The position numbers and the translations under genes were made by a program. DNA of 64,000 nt, taken from the NCBI GenBank assembly GCA_021397835.1, contig JAJFZO010000034.1, positions 6,663,001-6,727,000 of the forward strand, in the 5' to 3' direction. The stretch comes from Moringa oleifera. Taxonomy: Eukaryota; Streptophyta; Magnoliopsida; Brassicales; Moringaceae. Every line of letters begins with the position of its first letter. The first letter of the stretch is position 1. Shown here one piece after another: positions 25,532-37,540 of the stretch. The notes under the pieces are model-generated. The model saw only the letters and a list, made by a program, of their open reading frames with translations. It had not been told where the DNA came from and ran no database searches.

Positions 25532-25611
25532 CACATCTTTTGCATGCTCAGTTCCTTCACATCTTTTGCGTGCTCAGTTCCTCCACATCTTTTTTGCGTG
25601 CTCAGTTCCTC
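25532..25611 (+). repeat. Three-copy 26-28 bp tandem repeat
   Basis: Copies at 25532-25557, 25558-25583 and 25584-25611 share CACATCTTTTGC(A/G)TGCTCAGTTCC, the third with two extra T. It lies in a GC-richer patch after 7 kb of AT-rich DNA and is followed by a CT-rich stretch. A plant leader or promoter is possible but no gene follows. Confidence 0.9.
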
Positions 25612-25941
25612 CTATGCTCTCTCCCTCTCTCCGAGAACCTGCAAAGCTTGCGAGAACACCTGGTATATTTTCGTGTGCGTGCTTACTGCATTCGTGATAA
25701 AAGCTTCGATCTGTTCACCTGCATTCGTGCTTACTGCATCCGAGAACCTCACCGCAACTTCGATGTGTTCGCTGTAGATCTCTTTGATAAATCATATCTT
25801 CTTCTTACAAGGTTTGATTCTCAGATCTACATCTCCCTTGTTGCATTCGTGTGAGTGCTGGATGAATTCATATGTTTATTGTATATTTTGTACATCTTGT
25901 GCGTAGTTATACAGGACTTTGAAATTCAAGTCATGGGACTT

Positions 25942-26085
25942 GGTAATTTGAAATGCTTTCTTATTAAGACTTTCATCTATGGAATGTTATTAGTGATAGA
26001 AGAATTTTTATGCTAGTGCTTCATGGGAAAGGTAGTCTTATTGCGGCTGCTCCTATCAAACTTCTCCAACATTGTATAGAAACTG
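25942..26085 (+). repeat. Direct duplication, left copy (partner 26402-26545)
   Basis: About 145 bp repeated about 460 bp downstream with moderate divergence. Shared landmarks are GGTAATTTGAAA, ATTAAGACTTTC, TTAGTGATA, ATGGGAAAGGT and GCTGCTCCTATC, ending at CCAACATT. Non-coding. Confidence 0.75.
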
Positions 26086-26401
26086 ATGGTTTCTAAATTC
26101 AATAGTAATTGAAGGAAAATAGCTAGAAGCAAGCTTCAGATACTGTGTTATAATATAGACTGCAAAAACAGTAGTGAAACGAACAAAAGAAAACCGAGAC
26201 AATCAGAGAAGCAGAATGCTATCTCTGTCCACTGGCTTCAACCACCCCAATTCACCCCAGTGATCCTTCCTTCCCCTGCATCATCCTCAATTCCCTTCAT
26301 ATTCCCCTCTCTTGCATGATTGCAGACCCGTCTTCACCAGTTTCCCACTGCCAAGTGTCCGTTCTGTTAGAGCCACCCATAGCAACATCTTCCAATTAAA
26401 A

Positions 26402-26545
26402 GGGTAATTTGAAACATTTTCCAATTAAGACTTTCGTCTAAATCCAGTTGTTGTTAGTGATAAAAGCATTTTGATACTACTGTTTTTATGGGAAAGGTGA
26501 TCTTGTTGCAGCTGCTCCTATCGAATTTTTCCAACATTAGATGGA
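26402..26545 (+). repeat. Direct duplication, right copy (partner 25942-26085)
   Basis: See the left copy. Same order of landmarks with substitutions throughout, so the duplication is old. Confidence 0.75.
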
Positions 26546-26853
26546 AACTTTACTTATAATTTTTCCTTGGTAGGAAGAGAGAGGGAGAGAAAGATGGAGG
26601 AGTAAAGGTAGATAGAGGGGGTGAAAAACTTTCATTTTTCAGGTGCCATCAGGAGGCACTTTTCCTTTCTTCAGTGGATTTTCTTATGGTTTTTACCATG
26701 CTAGTACTGTTTGCTTTTCAAATCTCAAGTTGTATTGCTCGAAGACATGCCATTTTGTTAGATCATTTCATGTTTACATAATTTATTGACTTTATCTGTC
26801 CACCGACAGCCTTTTTGGTGGAATCTTGGATCACTGTTTCCAATTTTTTCCAG

Positions 26854-27080
26854 GTTTAGTCCGAAAGCTTTGAACTAGCTGGTTGCTTGGCTAGTTTCTC
26901 TAGGTTTCCCTGCTGAAAGTAACATTACTCTTATGGGGTAATGGGAAGCCACCCTTGCTGGACATTCTGACATATGCAGGCTACATTTACACTGGGATAT
27001 GTCTAACTGTGGTTGGAGAGATCATGTGGAGATATTCTTACTATTTGTTGATGCCATGGACCTGTTTGTGCATGAGAGTT
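26854..27080 (+). pseudogene. YIF1-like (ER-Golgi transport membrane protein) exon fragment
   Basis: After a splice-acceptor-like TTTTTTCCAG the sequence reads FSPKALN, a stop, LVAWLVSLGFPAESNITLMG. After a one-base shift it continues GNGKPPLLDILTYAGY, then IYTGICLTVVGEIMWRYSYY and LLMPWTCLCM. From memory this matches the plant YIF1 family order FSPEALN...LLDIVAYAGYTFTG...YSYYxLMPWTCLCM. YIF1 proteins are multi-pass membrane proteins of the early secretory pathway. The in-frame stop and frameshift, and the absence of other exons nearby, mark it as a remnant. Confidence 0.55.
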
Positions 27081-29378
27081 TTATCTCACCATTTTTTGTG
27101 TGATTTTTCTGATTTATTTTTTCTTTAATTTCTATATTTTATTTTTTGGATTTTTTAAAGATTTTTTTTTTTACTTCTTTTGGTTCACTACTTTTTTATT
27201 TTTTTATGGTTTTTTTAAAAATTTTATAAGATTCTGAATTTATTTTTTTTAAAAATTTATTAGTTTTTTGTTATTTAATTAAATCAAGCTATAATGTGCT
27301 TATTTAAAGCACAAGAAGCAATAACAGATTTTCACATCCTCCGCATGTTCTAGATTCAGATTTGATGTTGAAAGCACACGGAGCAAAAGGAGATTGTCAT
27401 ATCTTTGGCATCTTCATGCTTCTTTCTTCCTCTCGGGCTCTCTCCCTCCCTCCGAAGTTTTCTTGGCAACGACATTTGAGTCCTGCGAATACATGGTAAT
27501 ATGGAAATGAAAACCTTACTAGAGGGCTCTTTTTATTATACTTTGATGTCATTCTTTGGGTTTACTAAAGTTTCTTGATAATTTAGTATCTGTTTCAAAA
27601 ATTATGATATCTTGTTGTGTTGGAAGAAGTTATTGAACATAGTAAAAAGACATCATAATTGTGTTCGCTTGATGATCTCTTGACCTGGTATGGTGAACAA
27701 CAAGTTTCAAGAAAATGAATTATGATAATTATTTAAATGTTTTTATTTTCCTATTATACTTCCTTTCGTAATTGTATAAAGTCTTTAGCTATTACCTTTC
27801 CTTGTTTGTATTTTCTTGATTTTGTTAGATTTTTTTAGTTTCTTTATTTTCTTAGACTTTTTTTTTTGTTTTGCTTTGATTTTGTTTTAGTTTCTTCGAT
27901 TTTCATGGATTTCTTGCTTGTATTTTCTTTATTTTTTGATTTTTAAAACTTTTTTGGATTTTCTTTTAGTTTCCTTGCTACGGCTTTTTCATGTATGTGT
28001 TTTCTTGATTATATTGAATTTTCTTTCAGTTTTTTTTCTTGTATTTTGTTTTAGTTACTTTGGTTTTATTGGATTTTCTTTTAGTTTGTTTGGTTTTCTT
28101 GAATTTTATTTGTTTATTTGGTTTTCTTAAATTTTATTTGTTTATTTGGTTTTTTTCTCTTGTATTCTTAGAAATTTTAATGAATTTTTGGATTCTATTT
28201 TATTTTCGTTCCTCAATTTTTTTTCTTTTCTTTTGTTTCACAATGATTCTGACTTTTCTTTTGTTTCTTTAGATTTCTTCTATTTTATTGCATGTTCTTC
28301 AATTTTCTTTCTCCTTGGATTAACGAAGTATGGATAATATTTTCATGATTGCCATAAAAACATATTTTTTTTCCCTCTCATCTCTTTTAAATATGTCATT
28401 TTTGGCTATAGATTTAGTGATCTCACCTTTCCTCAACGTCTCAATAATAAAAAATGTAAATTCCAAATGCATTTTGTTAGTTAAGTGAATTTCCTTTTTT
28501 CAGTTCAAAAATCCCTGAATATTTGAGATAAAGAGGTTGCATTGTCAATTCTTATTGGTTGATTGTGTTTAAAGGTTACAGCTAACGAGAGGGAAGTCAT
28601 AGCTGTGTGAAGTATGTTGCTCCAGCAATAAAGAATTTTTTTTGCAATCCTTTACAATGGGAAGGCCAATGCTATTTTGATTATGATTGGTTGGATCTTT
28701 TTATTTTTTATAGATCCCTTTTTATCTATTGTGGTGAGTTATTTGAGTTGTCTTTTTTTTGTTCAATTTAGTTTGCATGTAACAATTTTTTACTTTTTAG
28801 CTTTTGTTGAAGAAGAACAATTATATTTTAGGTTTTTAACATGCAGTGATTTTTGAAACAGTTGGATCCCTTTTTGAATTATGTTAGGTATTAGATCAAG
28901 TGAAGCATACAACTTGTTTTTCAACTTGCTATGTTGGCCATTCAAGGTAAGAAGAGAAATCTTTAGTCATCATCCTTCAAATAATTATTGTTCAACAACT
29001 TTTTTCAATTAATTGTTTGTTATATTTTCATTCATTGTCCAATTTGATGATGGCTTAGATCGATTTCATAGTAGATATATATCTTCATGTTGAGTGAAAA
29101 CAATTTCAATGTTTTTGTCCACTTTGAAAGGACAGGTTGCTTCTTCTGTTTCATCTAGAAATTTTGAATATTGCATCGCTTTGTGATGACGATTTAAAGA
29201 TACATAACCTTTTAGATTGACTTTAAATGTTTTCAACAAGTCCTTTCTTTGGAATTTTGTGTCATCTAACTAGTCTCGATGATCTTCCAGCAAGCAATAA
29301 GTCCATTGATGGATCTAGTATGTTAATGAAACTATTGGGTAGGAAAAGGTGGCAACTTTTTGCCATTGGAATCATTAA
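27081..29378. other. T-rich intergenic region
   Basis: Mostly T-rich low-complexity DNA, strongest at 27820-28340, where phrases like TTTTCTTGATTTT and TTTATTTGTTTATTTGGTTTTC recur. The 70-77-codon frames there are Phe/Leu-rich artefacts of poly-T composition. No gene, RNA or transposon domain seen. Confidence 0.55.
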
Positions 29379-30439
29379 GCTTACTAACAAATGCTTACTT
29401 GCATGAACCTTGTATGTGGAAGTTTTTATGGATTTGTCAGTTGTCTCAGCAGCATGTCCTTTACTTTATTATGCTGACTTAAATATGGTGGGTTGCAGTG
29501 TGACTATATGTTAATATTAATCTATTTAATTAGCAGTGGGCTTTCAAAATACAGTTAATACTTTTATAATTAGTAGCAAATTTTTGTTATAATTGTTTTA
29601 ATATTTAAATCTTTTTCGTAGGTGTGCTGTGACTTCGCACAAATTATTTGATCGGTGATGAGTTTTGATATTATTCATTTTGAGAATTCTATCCAGTTGA
29701 TATCTACCATACTGAGAGGAGAAAGGGTGTCTTCCTGTATTAAGGTGCATGTTTCTATGTCCAAAACTCATTATACTTTGTGTGCATTATTTTTATCCTT
29801 AAGCTTGTAGGAGCAAATAAAATGTTGCCAAAATGTTATAGAAGGAAGCGTCTCTAGAATAGCAAATGTGACATTCTTATAATCTTCTTGATGATGAGTT
29901 TCAAAGGCCTTTTAAATGTTTGTATTTTATTTTCTTCTTGATCTTTTTTTTTTTATATTTTATTTTTTTATGATTTTCTTATTTTTTTGGTTTATTAGTT
30001 CTTTTTTTCTTATATTTTAGATTTTTTATGTTCAATATCCTTAGATTCTCGTGGATATTGTGTATTTTTTTTTATAGATTTTTTTTGAACTTTATTTTAT
30101 TTTATGTATTTTTAATTGAATGTAGTCCATTTTGTTCTATTTCCTTGATATTTTTTATTGTTTACTTTTAGGATTATATTCATTTTTTTGTGTTTTATCT
30201 GTTATTTAGATTATTTTAATTTTTCAATTTTTTTGTTTTACCTTCTTTTTTTATATTCTATTTTCTCGTATCCCACCCTTTTTTATAATAAAATATTTTT
30301 AGATTTTTATTATTTTTAATTTATTTTTTTGATGATCTTTCATTTTATTTTGTTTTCTTTTTTTTTTTTGCATTTTCTCTTTTATACTATTTTTAATGAT
30401 TTTTTATTTTTTATTTTTAATATTTTTTAAAATTTTAAA

Positions 30440-31920
30440 TGCGATTATACCAACATTAATGTAATGGATTGTATTCAAACCCAAAGTTAAGCGTGTTTAA
30501 GTAGGAATAATACTAGGATGGGTGATTCTTTCTAAGAAATCTTGCGTTGCACCTTTATTCTTATTAAACATATTAACCCAAAGCTAAGAGTGCTTAAGTA
30601 AGAGTAGTACTAGATGGGTGATTCCTTCTAAGAAATCCTTGTCTTGCACCTTTATTTTCATAAAAAAATATTTGTTTATTTTGTATCAGAACCCAAAGTT
30701 AAGCATGCATGAGCAAGAGTAGTACTAGATGGGTGATTCCTTCTAGGAAATCCTTGTGTTGCACTTTTATTTTCATAAAAATATATTTGTTTATTTTATA
30801 TCAAAACCCAAAGTTAATCGTGCTTAAGCAAGAGTAGTACTAGATGGGTGATTCCTTCTAGAAAATCCTTGTGTTGCACCTTTATTTTTATAAAAAATAT
30901 TTATCTATTTTTTTTTTCAAAACCCAAAGTTAAGCGTGCATAAGCAAGGAGTAATACTAGGATGGGTGATTCCTTCCAAGAAATCCTTGTGTTGCACCAT
31001 ATTTTTATAAAAAAATGTTTGTTTATTTTGTGTCAGAACCCTAAGTTAAGTGTGGTTAAGTAGGAGTAGTATAGGATGGGTAATTCCTTTTAAAAAAAAA
31101 TCCTTGTGTTGCACCTTTATTTTTGTAAAAAATATTTATCTATTTTATTATTCTTGATTTATTGTATTCATATTTTTTAAATTTTATTTTATATTTACTT
31201 TTTATATTTTTCTCCATTATACTATTCTCTTTTTTATAATAATTTTTTTTTTTTGGATTCTTGTGTGCGATCATAACAATACTAATGCATCGATCCAACC
31301 AGAACTTCGACATTAAATGTGCTTCAGAGAAAGTAGCATTAGGATGGTTAATTCATCTTGGAAAATCCTCGTATTACATATTTTTTCTTTTGATCAAACG
31401 AATTTTAGATTTTATTATTATTTAATTATTTTAATTTTGTTTTTCAATGATCTTTTATTTTTTATTTTATTTTATTGCCCATCATGTTCTTTTTTTATGA
31501 TTTCATTTTTTAATTTTTAATACTTTTTGAACAGTATTGATGCATCATATCCCTAAGCATGCTTGGGTGGGAGTAGTACTAAGTTAGGTGGTTCGTCTTG
31601 AGAAATCCTTATCTTGCTACATCCCTCTTTCTTTTTTGATAAAAAATATTTTTTAAAATTTTATTATGGTTGATTTAATTTTTTGTTCCTTCTAATAATC
31701 TTTCGTTTTAATTTAATTTAATTTAATTTTTTTGCATCTATCTCCATTACAGTTTGTTTTTTCTTATGAATTTTTTATTTTTTAAATATTTTTTGGATTT
31801 TTAGGTGTGATCATACCAATGCTAATGCACTAGGTTCTGTCAAAACTCCAAATTTAAACATGCTTGGACAAGAGTAATATGTGGATGGGTGATTTTTGAA
31901 AAATCCCCCTATTGTACCTA
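30440..31920 (+). repeat. 5S rDNA-derived repeat block 1 (about 9 copies)
   Basis: Degenerate 5S rRNA sequence on the plus strand. Longer copies resembling whole 5S genes begin near 30440, 31265 and 31804; a partial one lies at 31532-31620. Truncated copies begin near 30574, 30690, 30804, 30920 and 31037, about 115 bp apart. They read ACCCAAAGTTAAGCGTG, CTTAAGCAAGAGTAGTACTA, GATGGGTGATTCCTTCTA, then CCTTGTGTTGCACC. Known plant 5S has AGTTAAGCGTGCTTGGGCGA, GAGTAGTACTAGGATGGGTG and CCTCGTGTTGC. The truncated copies start at about 5S nt 37 and end at about nt 117. The longer copies are 265-275 bp apart, like ordinary 5S genes with short spacers. All are too mutated to give normal 5S rRNA. Confidence 0.88.
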
Positions 31921-32159
31921 TTTGAAATAAAACGTCTTTTGAAATTTATTGTTTTTTTGATTTTAAGGTGTGATCATTTGTTTTGTTTGTCTTGAATTTT
32001 TCTCCATTGCCCTTTTTTGTCTAAAATTTTTGAGAATTTTATCTAGGTGATAAGTGACATGTTATTGAAAGGCATGCTTTGACTTTGCACTAGTTACTGG
32101 ATTAGTGGTAAGTTTTGATAGTATTCCTTTTGAGAATTTTATCCAGTTGATATCCACCA

Positions 32160-32560
32160 TATTAAGCTGGATAAAGATGCATCATGGTATGAATAATGAG
32201 GAAGTTGCTAGCTTTGAGAAGGGAAGATGCTACTACTGTGTTTGTTGGTGACATTAGCATAACAAGCGACTCTCTGAAACTCTTTCATCACATCTTCATC
32301 ACATCTTTACTCTAAAGATGTATAGAAGAATCAAGAACCGCACAGGGTCAGCAACAAAAGATGGTATGTGATGATTGCCTTGGGAACTGGGTATTGCTGA
32401 CATTGCCAAAGTGAGGCGTACATGAGAGCCAAATATACTGATATAATTCCTTGTGAAAAAGAAGAATATGCAGATGATCCGTGGGTAGCAATTATTTCAC
32501 TGGTCAAATTTTTAAAGCCTTCCATTGTAAAGCCTGATTCTGTGAGATCCAAAGTTAATT
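32160..32560 (+). other. Exon-like segment of unknown origin in U1
   Basis: Less AT-rich than its surroundings and conserved in U2 (37140-37540) and U3 (44060-44460). Frames give fragments such as IIPCEKEEYADDPWVAIISL and VKFLKPSIVKPDSVRSK. In U2, RREDVTTVFAGDIRSTIDTM and LQWVSNKRWYVLIALGTGY are readable. This looks like decayed exons, but I do not recognise the protein. No function is proposed. Confidence 0.4.
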
Positions 32561-33299
32561 TAATAGCTCTTAGCTTAAATTGTACGATTTTTCACATATA
32601 CTTGTAAATGGATATGTCACTTTGTATCTTTCATCTGATTTACAGATGGATGCCTAAGATATGTTGTCAATTTAAATAACTAATCTATGCTCTCATTATC
32701 ATTATTGATAACAAAAGATTTTCGTTTTGTAGGCAAAGCAAAGAACTTCCACACTTGATTTTTTCATCCACTTGGAAGGGACTCAAGGCATATTGCTTGT
32801 GCAAAACAAGTATTAGACCTAAACTTCCTGGCATTTTCTTTAAACCTTATTTTTGCAGTAAGATATGGTGTCTACTTTCTAATTATTAGTTCTTTCTACA
32901 TCTCAACTCATTTATGCATCTTATGTGTCATAAATAACCATATAATATGTTGGGAATCTGTATCATGTTTGCTTGCAGATTTTCTACTTACCTTATAATC
33001 TACCGATCTATATTTACATTTTTTGCTTTACTACAAACTTTTGCAGTGATATTTCGTTCTATTAAACCACATTTTTGGTTAAGGGTATTTGGATGTGCAT
33101 ATCTTTTTACTGAGCATGCATCATCTACAGGTAAATGGTTTGATTTCGATGGTACATCAATATAAGAAAACATGGTACATGTAAGGTGTGTAAAAGTTTC
33201 GTCTATATGGTTGAAGTGTTATATATGTATATATATATTTTTTTGTGATTCAGCTAAACAACTTAGTCCTCTAGTGATTAGTTTTGTTTTCTTCTATAG

Positions 33300-33990
33300 G
33301 GAATACAGAGGACAGAAGAAACTTAACCTATGATCTTGTTTGTACAAGTCATACTAACTTCTACTCATCTAGCCATTATCATGAAGTATGCTGCGGGAGG
33401 AGAAACTCTTTAAAAGGATGTGCCGTATTGGTAGACTTAGTGAGGAAGTGGTAATGTAAAGAGGTGAGCATGCCATATACACCAATTTACTTTATAGAAT
33501 CAAATTTTTTTGATATATATTTTATGGACACGAAATTTTACTCTTTTACTTTTTAATTTTTCCATTCATTTTCAACAAGTGGCTTTTCTGTCAGCACTAA
33601 TTTTAGAAGTCATATTGCCATTCAATGGTTTGAACTTTAACCATTATTTTTGTTTCATTTAAAATTTTTCTTTAATTAGTTTTGTTTCTCTTTCTCTTTT
33701 AAGCTATCTCTTTAAATTCATTTATTTCTTATAGCAAATCTACCATAGAGATCTTAAGCTAAAACATACGCTGCTGGAAGGTAGCACAACCCTTTTTGTC
33801 AAGAAAAGTGATTTAGGGTACATAAAGGTAATCTTGAGATTATGAATGCCAGTGGATTGCATTAGAGGTCAAGTTTGATGATAACCTCTTTACTTATTGC
33901 ATGTGTTGCACCCTCGACCAAAATATTGAAGAACACCAAGTCAGTGCCTGAGGTACTATCTAAAAGAGAATACGACGGCAAGGTCATGTA
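33300..33990 (+). pseudogene. SnRK2-type protein kinase remnant in U1
   Basis: Four to five consecutive exon-like pieces follow the order of plant SnRK2 (SNF1-related kinase 2). They are: a degraded ENVQREIINHRSL region at about 33301-33345; STHLAIIMKYAAGG plus LFKRMCRIGRLSEE at about 33360-33450; a degraded LISGVSYCHSM at about 33596-33628; QIYHRDLKLKHTLLEG to SDLGYIK at about 33736-33828; and a degraded LHSRPK...GTP region ending VPEVLSKREYDGK at about 33905-33987. The catalytic HRD Asp is kept, Asn of the loop is His, and DFG is DLG. The ATP-binding N-lobe start and everything after subdomain VIII are missing, and there are stops. It cannot encode a kinase. Confidence 0.8.
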
Positions 33991-35332
33991 CTTAACTCTT
34001 TGCATCTTTCTGACATCATTTTCCTCTTCTTGTTTTTAGTTGTTGTTTGATTTGTGTTTTGTATCTTATCCTCGAGATAAATTACAGATATTTGGCCTTG
34101 TGGGGACACCTTATATGTGATGCTTGTTCATGCTTATCCCCTTGAAGACAATTGAGTTTTGTATTCTTTAGAGTCTTATACTCATTTTCTGCATTAAGAA
34201 TAAGTAGAATTCTCAGTATGTTGAAATAATGAGACTATGTTCCTATTGGTCTTGGCAGCGAATACTCAATGCTTACTAGCAGATGCTTACTTGAATGAAC
34301 CCTGTATGTGGAAGTTCTTACGGATTTGTCAGTTGTTTCAGTAGCGTGTCCTTTACTTTGTTATGCTGACTTAAATATGGTGGATTGCAGTGTGACTGTA
34401 CGTTAATATTAATCTATTTAATTAGCAGTGGGCTTTCAAAATACAGTTAAATACTTCTATAATTAGTAACAACTTTTTGTTATAATTGTTTTAATATTTA
34501 AATCTTTTTTGTAGGCATGCTGTGACTTTGCACAAATTGTTTGATCGGTGATGAGTTTTGATATTATTTATTTTGAGAATTCTATCCAGTTGATATCCAC
34601 CATACCGAGAGGTGAAAGAGTGTCTTTCTCTATTAAGGTGCATGTTTCTATGTCCAAAACTCATTACATTTTTTGGGCACTATTTTTATCCTTAAGCTTG
34701 TAAGAGTAAATAAGATGTTGCCAAAACGTTATAGATGGAAGCGTCTCTAGAATAGCATATGTGACATTCCCACTTATAATATTCTTGATGATGACTTACA
34801 AAGGCCTTTTAAACGTTTGTATTTTATTTTCTTCTTGATCTTTTTCTTTTGATATTTTATTTTTTTATGATTTTCTTATTTTTTTGGTTTATTAGTTCTT
34901 TTTTTCTTATATTTTAGATTTTTTATGTTCCATATCCTTAGATTCTCATGGATATTGTGTATATTTTTTTTTTATAGATTTTCTCTTTTTCTTTGGACTT
35001 TATTTTATTTTATGCATTTTTAATTAAATTTAGTCCATTTTGTTTCGTTTTCTTGATATTTTTTGTTGTTTACATTTAGGATTATATTCATTTTTTTGTG
35101 TTTTATTTGTTATTAGATTATTTTAATTTTTCAATTTTTTTGTTTTACCTTCTTTTCTAATTTTTTTCTCGTATCATATCCTTTTTTTAATAATAAAATA
35201 TTTTTAGATTTTTGTTATTTTTAATTTAATTTTTTGATGATCTTTCATTTTATTTTGTTTTTTTTTCATTTTTCACCTTTATACTATTTTTATGAATTTT
35301 TATTTTTATTTTGAATATTTTTTAAAATTTTA

Positions 35333-36880
35333 AATGCGGTTATACCAATATTAATGTAATGAATTGTATTAGAACCCAAAGTTAAGCATGTTTAAGCAGG
35401 AATAGTACTAAGATGGGTGATTCTTTTTAGGAAATCTTGTGTTGCACTTTTATTATTATAAAAAATATTAACTCAAAGCTAAGCGTGCTTAAGCAGGAGT
35501 AGTACTAGATGGGTGATTCCTTCTAAGAAATCCTTGTCTTGCACCTTTATTTTCATAAAAAATATTTGTTTATTTTGTATCAGAACCCAAAGTTAAACAT
35601 GCATAATCAAGAGTAGTACTAAATGGGTGATTCCTTCTAGGAAATTCTTGTGTTGCACCTTTATGTTCATAAAAAATATGTCTATTTTGTATCGAAACAC
35701 AAAGTTTAGTGTGCTTAAGCAAGAGTAGTACTAGATGAGTGATTCCTTCTGGGAAATCCTTGTGTTGCACCTTTATTTTTATAAAAAATATTTGTTTATT
35801 TTATATCAAAACCCAAAGTTAAGTGTGCTTAAGCAGGAGTAGTACTAGATGGGTGATTCCTTCTAGGAAATCCTTGTGTTGCACCTTTATTTTTATAAAA
35901 AATGTTTATCTAATTTTTATCAAAACCCAAAGTTAAGCATGCATAAGCAAGGAGTAGTACTAGGGTGGGTGATTCCTTGCAGGAAATCCTTGTGTTGCAC
36001 CTTATTTTTATAAAAAATGTTTGTTTATTTTGTATCAGAACCCAAAGTTAAGTGTGCTTAGTAGGAGTTATACTGGGATGGGTGATTCCTTTAAAAAAAA
36101 TCCTTGTGTTGCACATTTATTTTTGTAAAAAATATTTATCTATTTTATTATTCTTGATTTATGATATTCGTATTTTTCAAATTTTATTTTATATTTGTTT
36201 TTTATAATTATTTTTTTTTGGATTCTTAAGTGCGATCATAGCAATACTAATGCATCAATCCAACCAGAACATCGACATTAAGTGTGCTTCAATGAGAGTA
36301 GCATTAGGATGGATGATTCATCTTGGGAAATCCTCGTATTATAGATTTTTTCTTTTGATCAAACAAATTTAAGACTTTATTATTTATTTATTTTAATTTT
36401 TTTTCAATCTTCTTTTTATTTTATTTTATTTTATTTTATTGCCCATCATGTTCTTTTTTTAATTTTAATTTTTAATTTTTAATACTTTTTGATCAGTGTT
36501 AATGCATAAGATCCCTAAGCATGCTTGGGTAGGAGTAGTGATAAGTTAGGCAGTTCCTCTTGAGAAATCCTCATCTTGCTACATCCCTTTTTCTTTTTTG
36601 ACAAAAAATATATTTTTTAAATTTTATTATCGTTGATTTTATTTTTGCTCCTTTTAATAATCTTTCATTTTAATTTAATTTAATTTTTTTGCATCTATCT
36701 CCATTACACTTTGTTTTTTCCTATGAATTTTTTATTTTTTAATAATTTTTGGATTATTAGGTGCGATCATGCCGTTGCCAATGCACTAGGTTCTGTTAAA
36801 ACTCTAAATTTAAACATGCTTGGACAAGAGTAATACGTGGATGGGTGATTTCTAAGAAATTCCCCTATTGTGCCTATTTG
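35333..36880 (+). repeat. 5S rDNA-derived repeat block 2 (about 10 copies)
   Basis: Same organisation as block 1. Longer 5S-like copies begin near 35333, 36229 and 36760, and a partial one lies at 36495-36585. Truncated copies begin near 35470, 35584, 35695, 35806, 35922 and 36041, one more than in block 1. Spacers between truncated copies are about 35-38 bp and read TTTATTTTCATAAAAAATAT followed by TTGTTTATTTTGTATC. Most truncated copies have CTAGATGGG where 5S has CTAGGATGGG, a shared one-base loss. Confidence 0.88.
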
Positions 36881-37139
36881 TAATAAAATGTCTTTTGAAA
36901 TTTATTATTATTATTATTTCTTTTCTTTTTTTTTTCTTTTGATGATCATTTGTTTTGTTTGTCTTGAATTTTTCTCCATTGCCTTGTTTTGTCTAAAATT
37001 TTTGAGAATTTTATCTAGTTGATAAGTGATACGTTATTGAAAGACATGCTTTGAGTTTGCACTAGTTATTGGATTAGTGATAAAGTTTTGATAGTATTCC
37101 TTTTGAGAATTTTATCCAGTTGATATCCACCATATTAAG

Positions 37140-37540
37140 CTAGACAAAGATGCATCATGGTATGAATAATGAGGAAGTTGCTAGCTTTGAGAAGGGAAGA
37201 TGTTACTACTGTGTTTGCTGGTGACATTCGATCAACAATAGACACTATGAACTCTTTCATCACATCTTCATCACATCTTTACTCTAAGGATGTGCAGAAG
37301 AATCAAGAACTGCAGTGGGTCAGCAACAAAAGATGGTATGTGCTGATTGCCTTGGGAACTGGGTATTGTTGATATTGCCAAAGTGAGGCGTACAGGAGGG
37401 CCAAATCTACTGATATAATTCCTTATGAAAAAGAAGAATACACAGATGATCTGTGGGCAGCAATTATTTCACTGGTCAAATTTTTAAAACCTTCCACTAT
37501 CAAGCTTGATTCTGTAAGACCCAAAGTTAATTTAATAGCT
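37140..37540 (+). other. Exon-like segment of unknown origin in U2
   Basis: Copy of the segment at 32160. It has the longest open stretch of the three (37169-37372, 67 codons), ending near ALGTGYC. The protein is not recognised. Confidence 0.4.

Larger units (their letters stand above)
25612..26853. other. Unassigned non-AT-rich region before the YIF1-like fragment
   Basis: Contains the direct duplication listed separately and a pyrimidine-rich patch at about 26217-26400. That patch can be read from an ATG as a short Ser/Pro-rich peptide resembling a transit peptide, but it has an early stop. No conserved domain was recognised. It may be further debris of the gene fragment at 26854. Confidence 0.35.
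29379..34267. repeat. Large tandem unit U1 (about 4.9 kb)
   Basis: First of four tandem copies of a composite segment. Shared landmarks, in order: CTTACTAACAAATGCTTACT; GTGATGAGTTTTGATATTAT (29655); a T-rich stretch; a block of 5S-like repeats (30440-31920); the exon-like segment at 32160-32560; and SnRK2 kinase remnants (33300-33990). Corresponding landmarks recur at about 34268, 34548, 35333 and so on in U2. Similarity to U2 extends through non-coding DNA, so these are segmental tandem duplications rather than independent insertions. Confidence 0.85.

Noticed and set aside
26217..26400. Possible exon 1 with a transit-peptide-like Ser/Pro-rich start
   Set aside because: Stops after 15 codons and has no recognisable mature protein following.
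27918..28337. Overlapping 63-77-codon frames rich in Phe/Leu
   Set aside because: They arise from T-rich low-complexity DNA. No start context, homology or codon signal.
32947..33165. Frame with LRVFGCAYLFTE resembling the copia integrase LKVFGC motif
   Set aside because: Only a few residues agree and no other integrase block is nearby, so it is treated as part of the duplicated unit.
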